A stretch of 64,000 nt of DNA from Massilia sp. METH4 (GCF_037094685.1 NZ_CP146614.1:434001-498000), one strand, 5' to 3'. Shown: positions 10,237 through 20,063, counted from the stretch's first letter. Notes: generated by a model from the sequence alone, not told the origin. Made by a program: numbers and translations.

Positions 10237-11181
10237 ATGTTTAAGAATACCCGTTTGTCCGCTGTACTGGCCGCTGTGCTGTTCTCGGTGACCGCAGCAT
10301 CCGCCCTGGTCAGCGCGCCGGCGATGGCCGACGCTCCTGCCGCGGCCGCCGCTGACGCACCTGCGGCAGCTCCGGCAGCGGATGCGGCAGCAGCACCGGC
10401 AGCCGACGCAGCAGCTCCGGCAGCGGCTGACGCAGCCGCGCCTGCGGCAGCCGAAGGCGCCCATGGCGGTGCCGGCAATAAAGAAGAAGTGGAAAACCCG
10501 TTCGGCCCGAAGGCTGTGTGGAACTCGGGCTGGGTGGCACGCGGCTCGATCATCATCATGTCGATCATGTCGATCGGTACCTGGTACATCCTGATCACCA
10601 AGCTGATCGACCAGGCCAAGATCATGCGTCAGGCAAAAGAAGCCCAGGCCAAGTTCTGGAAAGCTTCGTCGATCTCCGCCGGTACCGCCACGCTGGCTGA
10701 AGGCTCGCCGTTCCGCTTCATCGCTGAAACCGGCACCAAGGCATCCGGCCACCACGACGGCGCCCTGCTGGAGCAGATCGACCTGTCGACCTGGGTGACG
10801 ATGTCGATCCAGCGCGCTGTCGACAAAGTGCAGTCCCGCCTGCAGGATGGCCTGTCGTTCCTGGCAACCGTCGGCTCGACCGCACCGTTCATCGGTCTGT
10901 TCGGTACCGTGTGGGGTATTTACGGTGCACTGACCAACATCGGTATGACCGGTAACGCGTCGATCGACAAGGTTGCAGGTCCGGTGGGTGAAGCACTGAT
11001 CATGACGGCATTCGGTCTGGCAGTCGCAGTTCCGGCCGTTCTGGGCTACAACTGGTTGGTGCGTCGTAACAAGTCCGCAATGGAAGAAGTGCGTTCGTTC
11101 TCGGCTGACGTGCACTCCGTGCTGATCTCCGGCGCCATGTCGACCGCTGACTCCGCACGCGCTGCCAAAAAAGTAGGCTAA
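10237..11181 (+). CDS. exbB: ExbB / MotA-TolQ-ExbB proton channel protein with Ala/Pro-rich N terminus
   Basis: The 314-residue product begins with a signal-peptide-like sequence ending near APAMA. A low-complexity stretch of repeated Ala-Pro-Ala-Asp blocks follows (about residues 30-78). The channel domain then starts, with a membrane segment near residues 102-122. The conserved C-terminal pair of membrane segments contains GSTAPFIGLFGTVWGIY and the EALIMTAFGLAVAVPAVLGY region. ExbB forms the proton channel that powers TonB. A strong GGAGGAAG site precedes the ATG. The exported N-terminal extension is longer than in E. coli ExbB but typical of many beta-proteobacterial versions. Confidence 0.93.
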   Translation: MFKNTRLSAVLAAVLFSVTAASALVSAPAMADAPAAAAADAPAAAPAADAAAAPAADAAAPAAADAAAPAAAEGAHGGAGNKEEVENPFGPKAVWNSGWVARGSIIIMSIMSIGTWYILITKLIDQAKIMRQAKEAQAKFWKASSISAGTATLAEGSPFRFIAETGTKASGHHDGALLEQIDLSTWVTMSIQRAVDKVQSRLQDGLSFLATVGSTAPFIGLFGTVWGIYGALTNIGMTGNASIDKVAGPVGEALIMTAFGLAVAVPAVLGYNWLVRRNKSAMEEVRSFSADVHSVLISGAMSTADSARAAKKVG

Positions 11182-11185
11182 TACC

Positions 11186-11614
11186 ATGTCGATGTCCGTA
11201 GGCTCCGATACCGGAGGCGAAGAAACAGTCATGTCGGAAATCAACACGACGCCCCTCGTGGACATCATGTTGGTTCTGCTGATCATCTTCCTGATCACGA
11301 GCCCGGTCGTTCTCAAACTGCAGAAGATCACTCTGCCGGCAGAGATCAACCAGGCGATCCAAACGAAGCCGGAGAATGTCAACATCGTCGTCAACAAGGA
11401 TGGTGACATCTACTGGAATCAAAAGAAAATGGCGGACACGAATGAGTTGTTCGATTTTCTGAAGGTCGAGGCCGTGAAGGTGCCGCAACCCGAAGTGCAC
11501 GTGCGTGGCGACAAGGAAGCCAAGTACGAGTCCATCGGCCGCGTGATCTTCACGACCCAGCGTGCCGGCATCCAGAAGGTTGGTTTCATCACCGAACCGC
11601 CTGACAAGATGTAA
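11186..11614 (+). CDS. exbD: ExbD/TolR family biopolymer transporter (first copy)
   Basis: The 142-residue protein starts 4 bp after the exbB stop. It has the ExbD pattern of a short cytoplasmic start, the motif INTTPLVDIMLVLLIIFLIT with the proton-path Asp in the single membrane segment, and a periplasmic domain. It binds ExbB in the TonB motor. An internal ATG near 11231 is a possible shorter start. A second, different exbD follows, so the motor may use an ExbD heteromer or two alternative subunits. Confidence 0.93.
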   Translation: MSMSVGSDTGGEETVMSEINTTPLVDIMLVLLIIFLITSPVVLKLQKITLPAEINQAIQTKPENVNIVVNKDGDIYWNQKKMADTNELFDFLKVEAVKVPQPEVHVRGDKEAKYESIGRVIFTTQRAGIQKVGFITEPPDKM

Positions 11615-11619
11615 GGCCC

Positions 11620-11655
11620 CTGCCCGGCCGGTCCAGCAATGTACTGGCCGGGCAG
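11620..11655 (+). promoter_or_regulatory. Hairpin between the two exbD genes
   Basis: CTGCCCGGCCGGT at 11620-11632 pairs with ACTGGCCGGGCAG at 11643-11655 (12 of 13 positions) around a 10-nt loop. TCTTTG follows, too weak for a sure terminator. It sits exactly between exbD1 and exbD2. It could be an attenuator or RNA-stability element that sets their ratio. Confidence 0.5.
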
Positions 11656-11676
11656 TCTTTGAAAGGGAACACACCC

Positions 11677-12108
11677 ATGAGTATGAATGTCGGTTCGGGT
11701 AGCGCGTCAGCAGCGGATCCGGAACCAATGATGGAAATGAACATGACACCGCTCATCGACGTGATGCTGGTGCTGATCATTATGCTGATTATTACGATCC
11801 CCAAGGCCAACCACTCGGTGAACTTGAACATGCCGGTGGGCACCCCACCGCCATCGACGGCGGAACCGGTGGTCGTGCAGATCGACGTTGACTTCGACGG
11901 CACGATCCTGTGGGACGGCCAGGTCGTTCCGGATCGCGCAACGCTGGAACAGAAGCTGATGAACGTCGCGGCACAGGCTGACCAGCCGGAAGTGCACCTG
12001 CGTCCCAACAAGCTGGTCGAGTACAACGCCGTTGCCGGCGTGATGGCTGCGGCACAGCGTCTGGGCGTGACGAAGATTGGCCTGGTCGGCAACGAGCAGT
12101 TCCAGTAA
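11677..12108 (+). CDS. exbD: ExbD/TolR family biopolymer transporter (second copy)
   Basis: This 143-residue protein has the same architecture as the upstream ExbD, with MNMTPLIDVMLVLIIMLIIT in the membrane segment, but is clearly diverged and carries an acidic/Ala N terminus. Tandem exbD genes behind exbB are seen in several beta- and gamma-proteobacteria, such as Xanthomonas, where the second copy serves a subset of receptors. I chose ATG 11677, not TTG 11659, because AAAGGGA lies at the right distance. It is the last gene before a strong terminator. Confidence 0.9.
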   Translation: MSMNVGSGSASAADPEPMMEMNMTPLIDVMLVLIIMLIITIPKANHSVNLNMPVGTPPPSTAEPVVVQIDVDFDGTILWDGQVVPDRATLEQKLMNVAAQADQPEVHLRPNKLVEYNAVAGVMAAAQRLGVTKIGLVGNEQFQ

Positions 12109-12149
12109 TAGCCTGCAAGCTGCTGGACACGTGTCGAAGCTCCCCCATG

Positions 12150-12181
12150 AAAATCGCGGTACCTCGGTACCGCGATTTTTG
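12150..12181 (+). terminator. Rho-independent terminator of tonB-exbBDD
   Basis: AAAATCGCGGTACC pairs perfectly with GGTACCGCGATTTT and a T-run follows. It ends the TonB operon about 40 bp after the second exbD and separates it from the TPR gene. Confidence 0.93.
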
Positions 12182-12284
12182 TTTGTGCGGAGCCCCCGCG
12201 AAACTGAAGAGTACAACCCTTTATTTTCCACGATAGGCGGGTTATGCTGCCTGTTCTTGTTTTTTGATGAAAGATACCTCGCTT

Positions 12285-13514
12285 ATGTCCAAGTTCCGTC
12301 TCGCCCATCTCGGCCTGGTGATGGCCGCCATCGGTTTTAGCGCAGCAGCTCCCCTGGCCGGCCTGGTGCCTGCCGCGTATGCTGCCGATGCGGTACGTGC
12401 CGAAGTGGGCAAACCCCTGCAGGAAGCACAGCGCCTGCTGAGCGGCAAGAAGGCCAAGGAGGCGCTCGCGAAGCTGAAAGAAGCGGACGCCGTCAACAAC
12501 AAGACTGAATTCGAGAAGTACCAGATCGAGCGCGTGCGCGCCGCCGCCGCCAGCACGGCCGGCGATAACGCCACCGCCATCAAGGCCTTCGAAGCCCTGC
12601 TCGCGTCGTCGCGCCTGCCGGCCGCCGAGCGTCCGAAGTTCAACGAAGGCCTGGCCGGCATGTACTACCGCGCCAAGGATTACCCGAAAGCGATCACCGC
12701 CATCCAGGCAGTGCTGAAGGACAACCCGAACAATACGCAGATGCAGCAGCTGCTGACGCAGACCTACTTCATCAGCGGCCGCAACAATGAAGCGATCGCG
12801 CAGCTGAAGTCGGGCAAGCAGACCGAGCAGAGCCTGCAGATGCTGGCCAACATCCAGCTGAAGCAGAACGACAAGAACGGCTATGTGCAAACCATCGAGA
12901 AGCTGGCCGCCAGCTACCCGAAGCAGAGCTACTGGGCCGACCTGCTGAACCGCGTCCAGGGCAAGACGGGCTTCTCCCGCACCCTGAACCTGGACGTGCT
13001 GCGCCTGCGCCTGGCCCTGGGCCAGCTGAGCAAGCCTGCCGAGTTCATGGAAATGGGCCAGCTGGCACTGCAGGCGGGTAACGCGCCGGAAGCGATCAAG
13101 ATCATCGACGCCGGCTACAAGAAGGGTGCCCTGGGCACCGGCGCCGACGCCGGCCGTCACCAGCGCCTGAAGGACCTGGCCAACAAGACCCTGGCGGACA
13201 ACCAGGCTGCACAGGCCACCCACGAGGCCAATCTCATCAAGGAGAAGGATGCGGACGGCCTGTTCAACATGGGTTATGCGCTCGTGTCCGCCGGCCAGGC
13301 CGACAAGGGCATCGCCCTGATGGACCAGGCCATGAAGTTCGGCACCGCGCGCCGTCCGGAAGAAATGAAGCTGCACTACGGCATCGCCCTGTTCAACGCC
13401 GGCAAGAAGCAGCAAGCAGTCTCCGCACTGAAGGACGTGAAAGGTACCGCCGGCGAGGCCGACCTGGCCCGTTACTGGACCATGTACATCAACAACCCGA
13501 ACATTGCCGCGTAA
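12285..13514 (+). CDS. Exported tetratricopeptide-repeat protein
   Basis: The 409-residue product starts with a signal peptide (MSKFRLAHLGL to about PAAYAAD). The remainder is helical repeat sequence of TPR type. Repeat-like helix pairs with alternating Ala, Leu and Tyr appear around residues 90-180 and 310-390. It is likely a periplasmic or outer-membrane-associated scaffold. Its place behind tonB-exbBD is common in this group and hints at a role with TonB transport, but a terminator separates the two. ATG 12285 gives a normal signal peptide; ATG 12267 is a six-codon-longer alternative. No specific function can be assigned. Confidence 0.8.
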   Translation: MSKFRLAHLGLVMAAIGFSAAAPLAGLVPAAYAADAVRAEVGKPLQEAQRLLSGKKAKEALAKLKEADAVNNKTEFEKYQIERVRAAAASTAGDNATAIKAFEALLASSRLPAAERPKFNEGLAGMYYRAKDYPKAITAIQAVLKDNPNNTQMQQLLTQTYFISGRNNEAIAQLKSGKQTEQSLQMLANIQLKQNDKNGYVQTIEKLAASYPKQSYWADLLNRVQGKTGFSRTLNLDVLRLRLALGQLSKPAEFMEMGQLALQAGNAPEAIKIIDAGYKKGALGTGADAGRHQRLKDLANKTLADNQAAQATHEANLIKEKDADGLFNMGYALVSAGQADKGIALMDQAMKFGTARRPEEMKLHYGIALFNAGKKQQAVSALKDVKGTAGEADLARYWTMYINNPNIAA

Positions 13515-13533
13515 GCCGCGCAGCACACTCGGC

Positions 13534-13572
13534 AAAGCGCCGCCCTGCCCCGTGCAGGCGGCGCTTTTTTAT
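13534..13572 (+). terminator. Rho-independent terminator after the TPR gene
   Basis: AAAGCGCCGCC and GGCGGCGCTTT form a long stem with a one-base bulge near the loop. TTTTTT follows directly. Confidence 0.92.
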
Positions 13573-13614
13573 TGCCACGGGCGCCGCGCTCTGGTGCGCT
13601 GCGGCATTTCCCAT

Positions 13615-13640
13615 GTGAATTTGTAAAACCGCCGTATAAT
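13615..13640 (+). promoter_or_regulatory. Probable promoter of ribF
   Basis: A perfect -10 box TATAAT lies at 13635-13640, 30 bp before the ribF ATG. The -35 region is poor, so an activator or extended contacts may be needed. It would serve the ribF-ileS-lspA-coaBC-dut run. Confidence 0.45.
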
Positions 13641-13669
13641 CCGTGGTTCAGGCAAAGAATTCCATATCC

Positions 13670-14641
13670 ATGAAGGTATTTCGCGGACTTCCCAACGCAG
13701 CGTCCCGTGCACCCTGCGCCCTCACGATCGGCAATTTCGACGGCGTCCACCGCGGCCATCAGGCCTTGCTGGCGCACGTGCGTACCGCCGCCTCGCGCCT
13801 CGGCCTGGAAGCGGCCGTGATGACGTTCGAACCGCATCCGCGCGAATTCTTCGCCAACAAGATGAAGGACCCGGCGAAGGCTCCGCCCCGGATCGCCAAC
13901 CTGCGCGACAAGCTGGCCTCGCTGGACGCCAACGGCATCGACCGCGTGATCGTCGAACATTTCTCCGACAGCTTCGCGGCCCTTACCCCGCAGGAATTCA
14001 CCGAGCGCGTGCTGGTCGATGGCCTGCACGTGAAGTGGCTGATGGTGGGCGACGACTTCTGCTACGGCGCCCGCCGCGCCGGCAATGTGCAGATGTTGCA
14101 GGAAGCGGGCAAACGCTACGGGTTCGAGGTGGAGACGCTGCCTACCGTGATGAACGGCAGCACACGCATTTCCAGCTCGGCGGTGCGCGCGGCCCTGGCC
14201 GCCGGTGATTTCGCGCAGGCCGAACAATTGCTGGGCCACCCGTATGCAATTTCCGGCCATGTGATCCACGGGCAGAAGCTGGGCCGCACGCTGGGCTATC
14301 CCACACTGAACCTGCGCGTTCCTCACCGCCCTGCCCTGTCCGGCATCTTCATCGTGCAGGTGCACGGCGTGACCGACGCGCCGCTGCCCGCGGTAGCCAG
14401 CCTGGGTGTGCGCCCCACGGTGGAAGACGCTGGCCGCGTGCTGCTCGAGGTGCATATCTTCGATTTCGCGCAGAGCCTGTACGGCGAGCGCGTCAAGGTG
14501 GAATTCCTGCACAAGATCCGCGACGAGGAAAAATTCATCGACCTGCCGACCTTGACCGAGGCGATCGAGCGGGACGCACGGGAAGCCCGCGCCTACTTCC
14601 GCGAACGCAGCGGCGCCGTGACCGCCACCGACCGAATTTGA
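13670..14641 (+). CDS. ribF: Bifunctional riboflavin kinase / FAD synthetase
   Basis: The 323-residue product makes FMN from riboflavin and then FAD. The N-terminal adenylyltransferase domain has [16 protein letters not shown] near residue 23 and a later [13 protein letters not shown] region. The C-terminal kinase domain has [11 protein letters not shown] and [10 protein letters not shown] chose ATG 13670, nine codons inside the longest frame, since homologues begin near MKVFRGLP. The order ribF-ileS-lspA is conserved throughout the beta- and gamma-proteobacteria. Confidence 0.95.
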   Translation: MKVFRGLPNAASRAPCALTIGNFDGVHRGHQALLAHVRTAASRLGLEAAVMTFEPHPREFFANKMKDPAKAPPRIANLRDKLASLDANGIDRVIVEHFSDSFAALTPQEFTERVLVDGLHVKWLMVGDDFCYGARRAGNVQMLQEAGKRYGFEVETLPTVMNGSTRISSSAVRAALAAGDFAQAEQLLGHPYAISGHVIHGQKLGRTLGYPTLNLRVPHRPALSGIFIVQVHGVTDAPLPAVASLGVRPTVEDAGRVLLEVHIFDFAQSLYGERVKVEFLHKIRDEEKFIDLPTLTEAIERDAREARAYFRERSGAVTATDRI

Positions 14642-14711
14642 GCGCGCGCCATATCCAGCATCCGGAGCAGTGAAAAGCGCCGCTCACCGATTTACCTATC
14701 CAAGAATTACC

Positions 14712-17588
14712 ATGTCCGACAACAAAGCAAAGAAGGCAGAGGCGAAGCCCGCCAGCAAGTACCCGGTCAACATGACCGAAACCCCGTTCCCGATGCGCGG
14801 CGACCTGGCCAAGCGCGAACCGAACTGGGTCAAGCAATGGCAGGACAAGAAGATCTACCAGCGCATCCGCAAGGCCGCCAAGGGCCGTCCCAAGTTCGTG
14901 CTGCACGACGGCCCGCCTTACGCCAATGGCGACATCCACCTGGGCCACGCCGTCAACAAGATCCTGAAGGACATCGTGGTCAAATCGCGCACGATGGCCG
15001 GCTTCGACGCGCCCTATGTGCCGGGCTGGGATTGCCACGGCATGCCGATCGAGATCCAGATCGAAAAACAGTACGGCAAGAACCTGCCGACGGCCGAGGT
15101 GCTGACCAAGGCGCGGGCGTATGCGCTGGAGCAGATCGACCGCCAGCGCGCCGGCTTCATCCGCCTGGGCGTGCTGGGCGAGTGGGAAAACCCGTACATG
15201 ACGATGGCCCACGGTAACGAGGCCGACGAGCTGCGGGCACTCGGCAAATTGCTGGAAAAGGGCTATGTGTACCGCGGCCTGAAGCCGGTGAACTGGTGCT
15301 TCGACTGCGGCTCGGCGCTGGCCGAGGCGGAAGTGGAATACCAGGACAAGCGCGACCCGGCGATCGACGTGGGCTTCCCGTTCGCGGAACCGGAAAAACT
15401 GGCTGCCGCCTTCGGCCTGCCGGCGCTGCCGACCACCAACGGCTTTGTCGTGATCTGGACCACCACGCCGTGGACGATCCCGTCGAACCAGGCACTGAAC
15501 GTGCATCCGGAAGTGACGTACGCGCTGGTCGAAACGTCGCGCGACGGCGCGCCCCTGCTGCTGCTGCTGGCGCAGGACCTGGTCGAAGCCGCGCTGCAAC
15601 GCTACAAGTTCGAAGGCAAGGTGATCGCCACGACCACGGGCGCGAAGCTGGAAAACATCCGCTTCAAGCATCCGCTGCATGCGCGCGACGCGTTCTACGA
15701 CCGCTATTCGCCGGTCTACCTCGCCGACTACGTGACGACCGATTCCGGCACCGGCATCGTGCACTCCGCGCCTGCCTACGGCCTGGAAGACTTCGTGTCC
15801 TGCCGCCAGCATGGCATGAAGGATGACGAGATCCTGACGCCCGTGATGGGCGACGGCAAATACGTGTCGACCCTGCCGCTGTTCGGCGGCATGACGATCT
15901 GGGAAGCTTCCAGGCCGATCTGCGACGCGCTGCGCGAGGCGGGCGCCCTGTTCGAGCTGAAGATGTTCGACCACAGCTACATGCACTGCTGGCGCCACAA
16001 GACGCCGATCGTCTACCGGGCCACTTCGCAGTGGTTCGCCGGCATGGACGTGCAGCCGATCGATGGCGGCTCCACGCTGCGCGAAACCGCACTGGAAGGC
16101 ATCGACGCCACCCGCTTCTTCCCAGACTGGGGCAAGGCGCGCCTGCACGGCATGATCGCCAACCGGCCGGACTGGACCCTGTCGCGCCAGCGCCAGTGGG
16201 GCGTGCCAATGGCCTTCTTCCTGCACAAGGAAACGGGCGCACTGCACCCGCGTACTGCCGAGTTGCTGGAACAGGTGGCGCAGCGCATCGAAAAGGGCGG
16301 CATCGACGCCTGGCTCGCGCTCGACCCGGCCGAACTGCTGGGTGACGACGCCGCGCACTACGTGAAGAACAAGGACACGCTGGACGTGTGGTTCGACTCG
16401 GGCGTGACGCACCAGACGGTGCTGCGCGGCTCGCATGCCGAGCAGTCGCATTTCCCGGCCGACCTGTACCTGGAAGGCTCGGACCAGCACCGCGGCTGGT
16501 TCCACTCGTCGCTGCTGACTTCCTCGATGCTGAACGGCCGCCCGCCGTACAAGGCGCTGCTGACGCACGGCTTCACCGTCGACGGCGAAGGCAAGAAGAT
16601 GTCGAAGTCGCTGGGGAACACGCTGGCGCCGCAAAAGATCTCGGACACGCTGGGCGCCGACATCCTGCGCCTGTGGGTGGCCTCCACCGACTACACGGGC
16701 GAGCTGTCGATCTCCGACGAGATCCTGAAGCGCGTGACGGAATCGTATCGCCGCCTGCGCAACACGCTGCGTTTCCTGCTGGCCAATACCTCGGACTTCG
16801 ATCCGAAGGCCAATGCGGTGGCGATCGAAGAGCTGCTGGAAACGGACCGCTATGCACTGGCCAACCTGGCCGTGCTGCAGCAGTCGATCGAGAAGCACTA
16901 CGAACAGTATGAATTCCATCCGGTGGTGTCGAAGCTGCAGAACTACTGCTCGGAAGACCTGGGCGGCTTCTACCTCGACATCCTGAAGGACCGCCTGTAC
17001 ACGACGGCCGTCGATTCCAAGGCGCGCCGCTCGGCACAGACCGCGCTGTGGCACATCACGCAAAGCCTGCTGCGCATGCTGGCGCCGATCCTGCCGTTCA
17101 CGGTGGAAGAAGCGTGGGCCGTGTTCGCGGAAGGCGAGCAGTATGTGGCGTCGGACGAAACGATCTACACGCAGACGTTCTGGCAGTTGCCGGCAATCGC
17201 CGACGCCGAAAGCCTGCTGGCCAAGTACGCGACGATCCTGGCAGTGCGCGCCGACGTGACGAAGCAGCTGGAAGACCTGCGCGCTTCCGGCGCCATCGGC
17301 TCGTCGCTGCAGGCCGAGCTCGAGATCAAGGCGGCCGGCGAGAAGTTCCGTGCCCTGGCCAGCCTGGACGACGACCTGAAGTTCGTCTTCATCACCTCGC
17401 TGGCGCAAGCCGTCGAAGTGGCGAACGACGGCGAAGAGGCAGTCAACGTCGCGGCTTCCACGGCGCTGAAGTGCGAGCGCTGCTGGCACTACCGCGCCGA
17501 CGTCGGCGCGCACGCCGAGCACCCGACCCTGTGCGGGCGCTGCCACAGCAACCTGTTCGGCACCGGCGAAGCCCGCCGCTTCGCCTGA
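14712..17588 (+). CDS. ileS: Isoleucyl-tRNA synthetase
   Basis: This 958-residue class I synthetase charges tRNA-Ile. The HIGH-type motif GDIHLGHA lies near residue 73, the KMSKS motif [10 protein letters not shown] near residue 628, and the long CP1 editing insert lies between them. A C-terminal zinc site, CERC followed by CGRC, lies from about residue 920, marking the bacterial IleS type. The start ATG 14712 is chosen over an upstream GTG-less extension because family members begin with MSDNK-like sequence. It is in the ribF-ileS-lspA order. A long antisense frame across this gene is an artefact of codon bias. Confidence 0.97.
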   Translation: MSDNKAKKAEAKPASKYPVNMTETPFPMRGDLAKREPNWVKQWQDKKIYQRIRKAAKGRPKFVLHDGPPYANGDIHLGHAVNKILKDIVVKSRTMAGFDAPYVPGWDCHGMPIEIQIEKQYGKNLPTAEVLTKARAYALEQIDRQRAGFIRLGVLGEWENPYMTMAHGNEADELRALGKLLEKGYVYRGLKPVNWCFDCGSALAEAEVEYQDKRDPAIDVGFPFAEPEKLAAAFGLPALPTTNGFVVIWTTTPWTIPSNQALNVHPEVTYALVETSRDGAPLLLLLAQDLVEAALQRYKFEGKVIATTTGAKLENIRFKHPLHARDAFYDRYSPVYLADYVTTDSGTGIVHSAPAYGLEDFVSCRQHGMKDDEILTPVMGDGKYVSTLPLFGGMTIWEASRPICDALREAGALFELKMFDHSYMHCWRHKTPIVYRATSQWFAGMDVQPIDGGSTLRETALEGIDATRFFPDWGKARLHGMIANRPDWTLSRQRQWGVPMAFFLHKETGALHPRTAELLEQVAQRIEKGGIDAWLALDPAELLGDDAAHYVKNKDTLDVWFDSGVTHQTVLRGSHAEQSHFPADLYLEGSDQHRGWFHSSLLTSSMLNGRPPYKALLTHGFTVDGEGKKMSKSLGNTLAPQKISDTLGADILRLWVASTDYTGELSISDEILKRVTESYRRLRNTLRFLLANTSDFDPKANAVAIEELLETDRYALANLAVLQQSIEKHYEQYEFHPVVSKLQNYCSEDLGGFYLDILKDRLYTTAVDSKARRSAQTALWHITQSLLRMLAPILPFTVEEAWAVFAEGEQYVASDETIYTQTFWQLPAIADAESLLAKYATILAVRADVTKQLEDLRASGAIGSSLQAELEIKAAGEKFRALASLDDDLKFVFITSLAQAVEVANDGEEAVNVAASTALKCERCWHYRADVGAHAEHPTLCGRCHSNLFGTGEARRFA

Positions 17589-17606
17589 TGGCAAACCCCT
17601 GCATTG

Positions 17607-17632
17607 CGGAGATGGCCTGCAAGCCATCTCTC
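17607..17632. repeat. R4-type palindrome after ileS
   Basis: GAGATGGC and GCCATCTC flank CTGCAA, forming a near-perfect palindrome. The same core, GATGGC(T/C)TGCAAGCCATC, recurs in the intergenic region at 31483-31504. Confidence 0.6.
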
Positions 17633-17669
17633 CTTCCAGGCAGCGGTTTTTTTGAAACATTTCTTCACA

Positions 17670-17809
17670 ACCGGTGACAGGCACCGGGTTTTTTGAAATA
17701 TTTCCCGAACCCCGGTGACAGGCACCGGGTTTTTTGAAACGTTTCCATGAACCCGGTGCCTGTCGCCGGTTCGCGAAATGTTGCTTGAACATCGGAGCCT
17801 GTCACCGGT
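17670..17809. repeat. R1 palindromic repeat cluster (four half-units)
   Basis: Two direct units CCGGTGACAGGCACCGGG (17670-17688 and 17711-17729) are followed by two inverted ones, CCCGGTGCCTGTCGCCGG (17752-17769) and CGGAGCCTGTCACCGG (17793-17808). The spacers carry TTTTTTGAAA(T/C)(A/G)TTTCC-like sequence. Same-family units occur at 22777-22974 and 47309-48857. The cluster fills the ileS-lspA gap and can form several alternative hairpins. Confidence 0.8.
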
Positions 17810-17842
17810 TTTCCCGGCGGTTCCACGGACTCGACAAGAACA

Positions 17843-18352
17843 ATGGCAAAATCCAAGAAAACCTTCTCCAGCAAGCCTTCCGGCGGCAGCCTGACCCCGT
17901 GGCTCGGCATTGCGGCCATCATCCTCCTGGTCGACCAGCTGACCAAGATCACTATCGAAAAGCTGTTCGCGTACGGCGAGGATCTGTACGTGACGAGCTT
18001 CTTCAACCTCACGCTGGCCTATAACAAGGGCGCGGCGTTCAGCTTCCTGCATGACCAGGGCGGCTGGCAGCGCTATTTCTTCACCGCGATCGGCATCGGT
18101 GCCGCGGTGTACATCATCTACCTGCTGAAAAAGCATGCCGGCCAGCGGCTGTTCTGCTGGGCGCTTGCGCTGATCCTGGGCGGGGCCATCGGCAATGTGA
18201 TCGACCGGCTGGTGCACGGGCACGTGATCGACTTCCTCGACTTCCACTGGCGCGGCCTGGGCCACTTCCCGGCCTTTAACATCGCCGACACGGCGATCTG
18301 CATCGGCGCCGCGCTGTTCATCCTCGATGAGCTGCGCCGGGTGAACCGTTAA
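17843..18352 (+). CDS. lspA: Lipoprotein signal peptidase (signal peptidase II)
   Basis: The 169-residue inner-membrane aspartic protease cleaves prolipoproteins before the lipid-modified Cys. Family motifs are present: [15 protein letters not shown], then [20 protein letters not shown] and [12 protein letters not shown], which carry the two catalytic Asp residues. Four membrane segments are visible. It has a slightly long, basic N terminus. It lies downstream of ileS, separated by the repeat cluster, which is unusual for this normally tight pair. Confidence 0.96.
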   Translation: MAKSKKTFSSKPSGGSLTPWLGIAAIILLVDQLTKITIEKLFAYGEDLYVTSFFNLTLAYNKGAAFSFLHDQGGWQRYFFTAIGIGAAVYIIYLLKKHAGQRLFCWALALILGGAIGNVIDRLVHGHVIDFLDFHWRGLGHFPAFNIADTAICIGAALFILDELRRVNR

Positions 18353-18380
18353 TCCCCTGAAGAGACAGCATGGAACGCAT

Positions 18381-19613
18381 ATGGAATTAATCGGCAAGAA
18401 GGTCGTCCTCGGCCTGTCCGGCGGCGTGGCCTGCTACAAGGCGGCGGAACTGTGCCGCGGCCTCACAAAGGAAGGTGCCTCGGTGCAGGTGGTGATGACC
18501 GACGCGGCCACTCACTTCATCACGCCGGTAACGATGCAGGCGCTGTCCGGCAAGCCCGTCTTCACCGACCAGTGGGACCCGCGCGTGGCCAACAACATGG
18601 CCCATATCGATGTGACCCGCGACGCGGACGCGATCGTCATCGCGCCCTGCTCCGCCGACTTCATCCGCAAGCTGGCGCACGGCGCCTGCGACGACCTGTT
18701 GTCGACCATGTGCCTGGCCCGGCCGCGCCATGTACCGCTGCTCGTCGCGCCCGCGATGAACGTGGAAATGTGGACCAACCCCGCCACGCATCGCAATGCG
18801 CAGCAACTGCGCGACGACGGCATCCGCATCCTCGGCCCGGCCGCCGGCGAGCAGGCGTGCGGCGAAGTGGGCATGGGCCGCATGCTCGAACCCGAGCAAC
18901 TGCTCGACGAGATCGTGGCCGCCTTCCAGCCGAAGGTCATGGCGGGCAAGCGCATCCTCATCACGGCCGGCCCCACGTTCGAACCCATCGATCCGGTGCG
19001 CGGCATCACCAACCTTTCGTCCGGCAAGATGGGCTATGCGGTGGCGCGCGCGGCGCGCGAAGCCGGTGCCGATGTCACGCTCATTTCCGGCCCGACCGCG
19101 CTGCCCACGCCGCACGGCGTGACGCGCGTGGACGTGCAAACCGCCCAGCAGATGATGGACGCGGTGAACCGCGCCATCGACGGCCAGCACGTGTTCATCG
19201 CGGTGGCCGCGGTGGCGGATTGGCGGGTCGCCAACCCCAGCACGCAGAAGGTCAAGAAGACCGAAGGTGGCGGCGACGGGGCAAAAGGCCCGGAACTGCG
19301 CTTCGAACAGAACCCGGACATCCTCGCCACCATCGCCGCCCGCACCACGCTGGCCGGCCATCCCTACTGCGTGGGCTTCGCGGCCGAATCGGAGAACCTG
19401 CTGGAATACGGCGCGGCCAAGCGCGAACGCAAGGGCATCCCGCTCCTGGTGGGCAATATCGGCCACCACACCTTCGGCCAGGACGACAATACGATCGTGC
19501 TGTTCGACGACCAGGGCCACACGATCCTGCCGCAGGCCCCCAAGCTGACGCTGGCACGCCAGCTGATTTCCGAAATTTCCAAACGCATCAACAAGCACTC
19601 GCTGTTCCAATAA
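18381..19613 (+). CDS. coaBC: Bifunctional phosphopantothenoylcysteine decarboxylase / phosphopantothenate-cysteine ligase
   Basis: The 410-residue fusion carries out two steps of coenzyme A synthesis. The N-terminal CoaC half is a flavoprotein, with SGGVACYKAAEL near the start, the APCSADFI region and PAMNVEMWTNPAT. The C-terminal CoaB half starts around residue 190 with ITAGPTFEPIDPVRGITN and has the SSGKMGYA nucleotide-binding region. The stop is directly followed by the dut ATG with no gap, so the pair is translationally linked. Confidence 0.96.
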   Translation: MELIGKKVVLGLSGGVACYKAAELCRGLTKEGASVQVVMTDAATHFITPVTMQALSGKPVFTDQWDPRVANNMAHIDVTRDADAIVIAPCSADFIRKLAHGACDDLLSTMCLARPRHVPLLVAPAMNVEMWTNPATHRNAQQLRDDGIRILGPAAGEQACGEVGMGRMLEPEQLLDEIVAAFQPKVMAGKRILITAGPTFEPIDPVRGITNLSSGKMGYAVARAAREAGADVTLISGPTALPTPHGVTRVDVQTAQQMMDAVNRAIDGQHVFIAVAAVADWRVANPSTQKVKKTEGGGDGAKGPELRFEQNPDILATIAARTTLAGHPYCVGFAAESENLLEYGAAKRERKGIPLLVGNIGHHTFGQDDNTIVLFDDQGHTILPQAPKLTLARQLISEISKRINKHSLFQ

Positions 19614-20063
19614 ATGAAAACCATCGACGTCAAGATCCTCGACCCGCGCATGCGGGACCTGCTGCCCGCCTACGCCACGCCGGGCAGCGCCGGCCTCGAC
19701 CTGCGCGCCTGCCTCGACAGCCCGCTCACGATCGAGCCTGGCCAGACCGTGCTGGTGCCCACCGGCCTGGCGATCCACATCGCCGATCCCGGCTACGCGG
19801 CGATGATCCTGCCGCGCAGCGGCATGGGTCACAAGAACGGCATTGTTTTGGGGAATCTGGTAGGCTTGATCGATTCCGACTACCAGGGCCAGCTCATGGT
19901 CTCGACGTGGAACCGTGGCCAGCATGCTTTCACGCTGCAACCGATGGAGCGCCTGGCCCAACTGATCGTCGTACCCGTGCTGCAGGTGGGCTTCAACGTG
20001 GTGGAAGAATTCGGTGCCAGCGAGCGGGGCGAAGGAGGCTTCGGCAGCACCGGCAAGCATTAG
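19614..20063 (+). CDS. dut: dUTP diphosphatase
   Basis: The 149-residue trimeric enzyme hydrolyses dUTP to dUMP. All five dUTPase motifs are visible, including [35 protein letters not shown] and the C-terminal [12 protein letters not shown]. It follows coaBC with no spacer. Its TAG stop shares its last G with the first base of an R3 repeat element. Confidence 0.97.
   Translation: MKTIDVKILDPRMRDLLPAYATPGSAGLDLRACLDSPLTIEPGQTVLVPTGLAIHIADPGYAAMILPRSGMGHKNGIVLGNLVGLIDSDYQGQLMVSTWNRGQHAFTLQPMERLAQLIVVPVLQVGFNVVEEFGASERGEGGFGSTGKH

Noticed and set aside
11589..13535. Minus-strand open frame over exbD2 and the TPR gene
   Set aside because: Antisense to exbD and TPR genes with visible motifs, and runs across a strong terminator.
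14535..17792. An open frame of 1085 codons on the minus strand over ileS
   Set aside because: It lies antisense to a clear ileS with HIGH and KMSKS motifs. Its product is rich in His, Gln, Arg and Val, the usual pattern of a shadow frame in high-GC DNA. No domain or ribosome-binding site supports it.
17670..17809. CRISPR array
   Set aside because: The repeats occur in both orientations, the spacers are themselves repeated, and there are no Cas genes. The structure is palindromic REP-like, not CRISPR.
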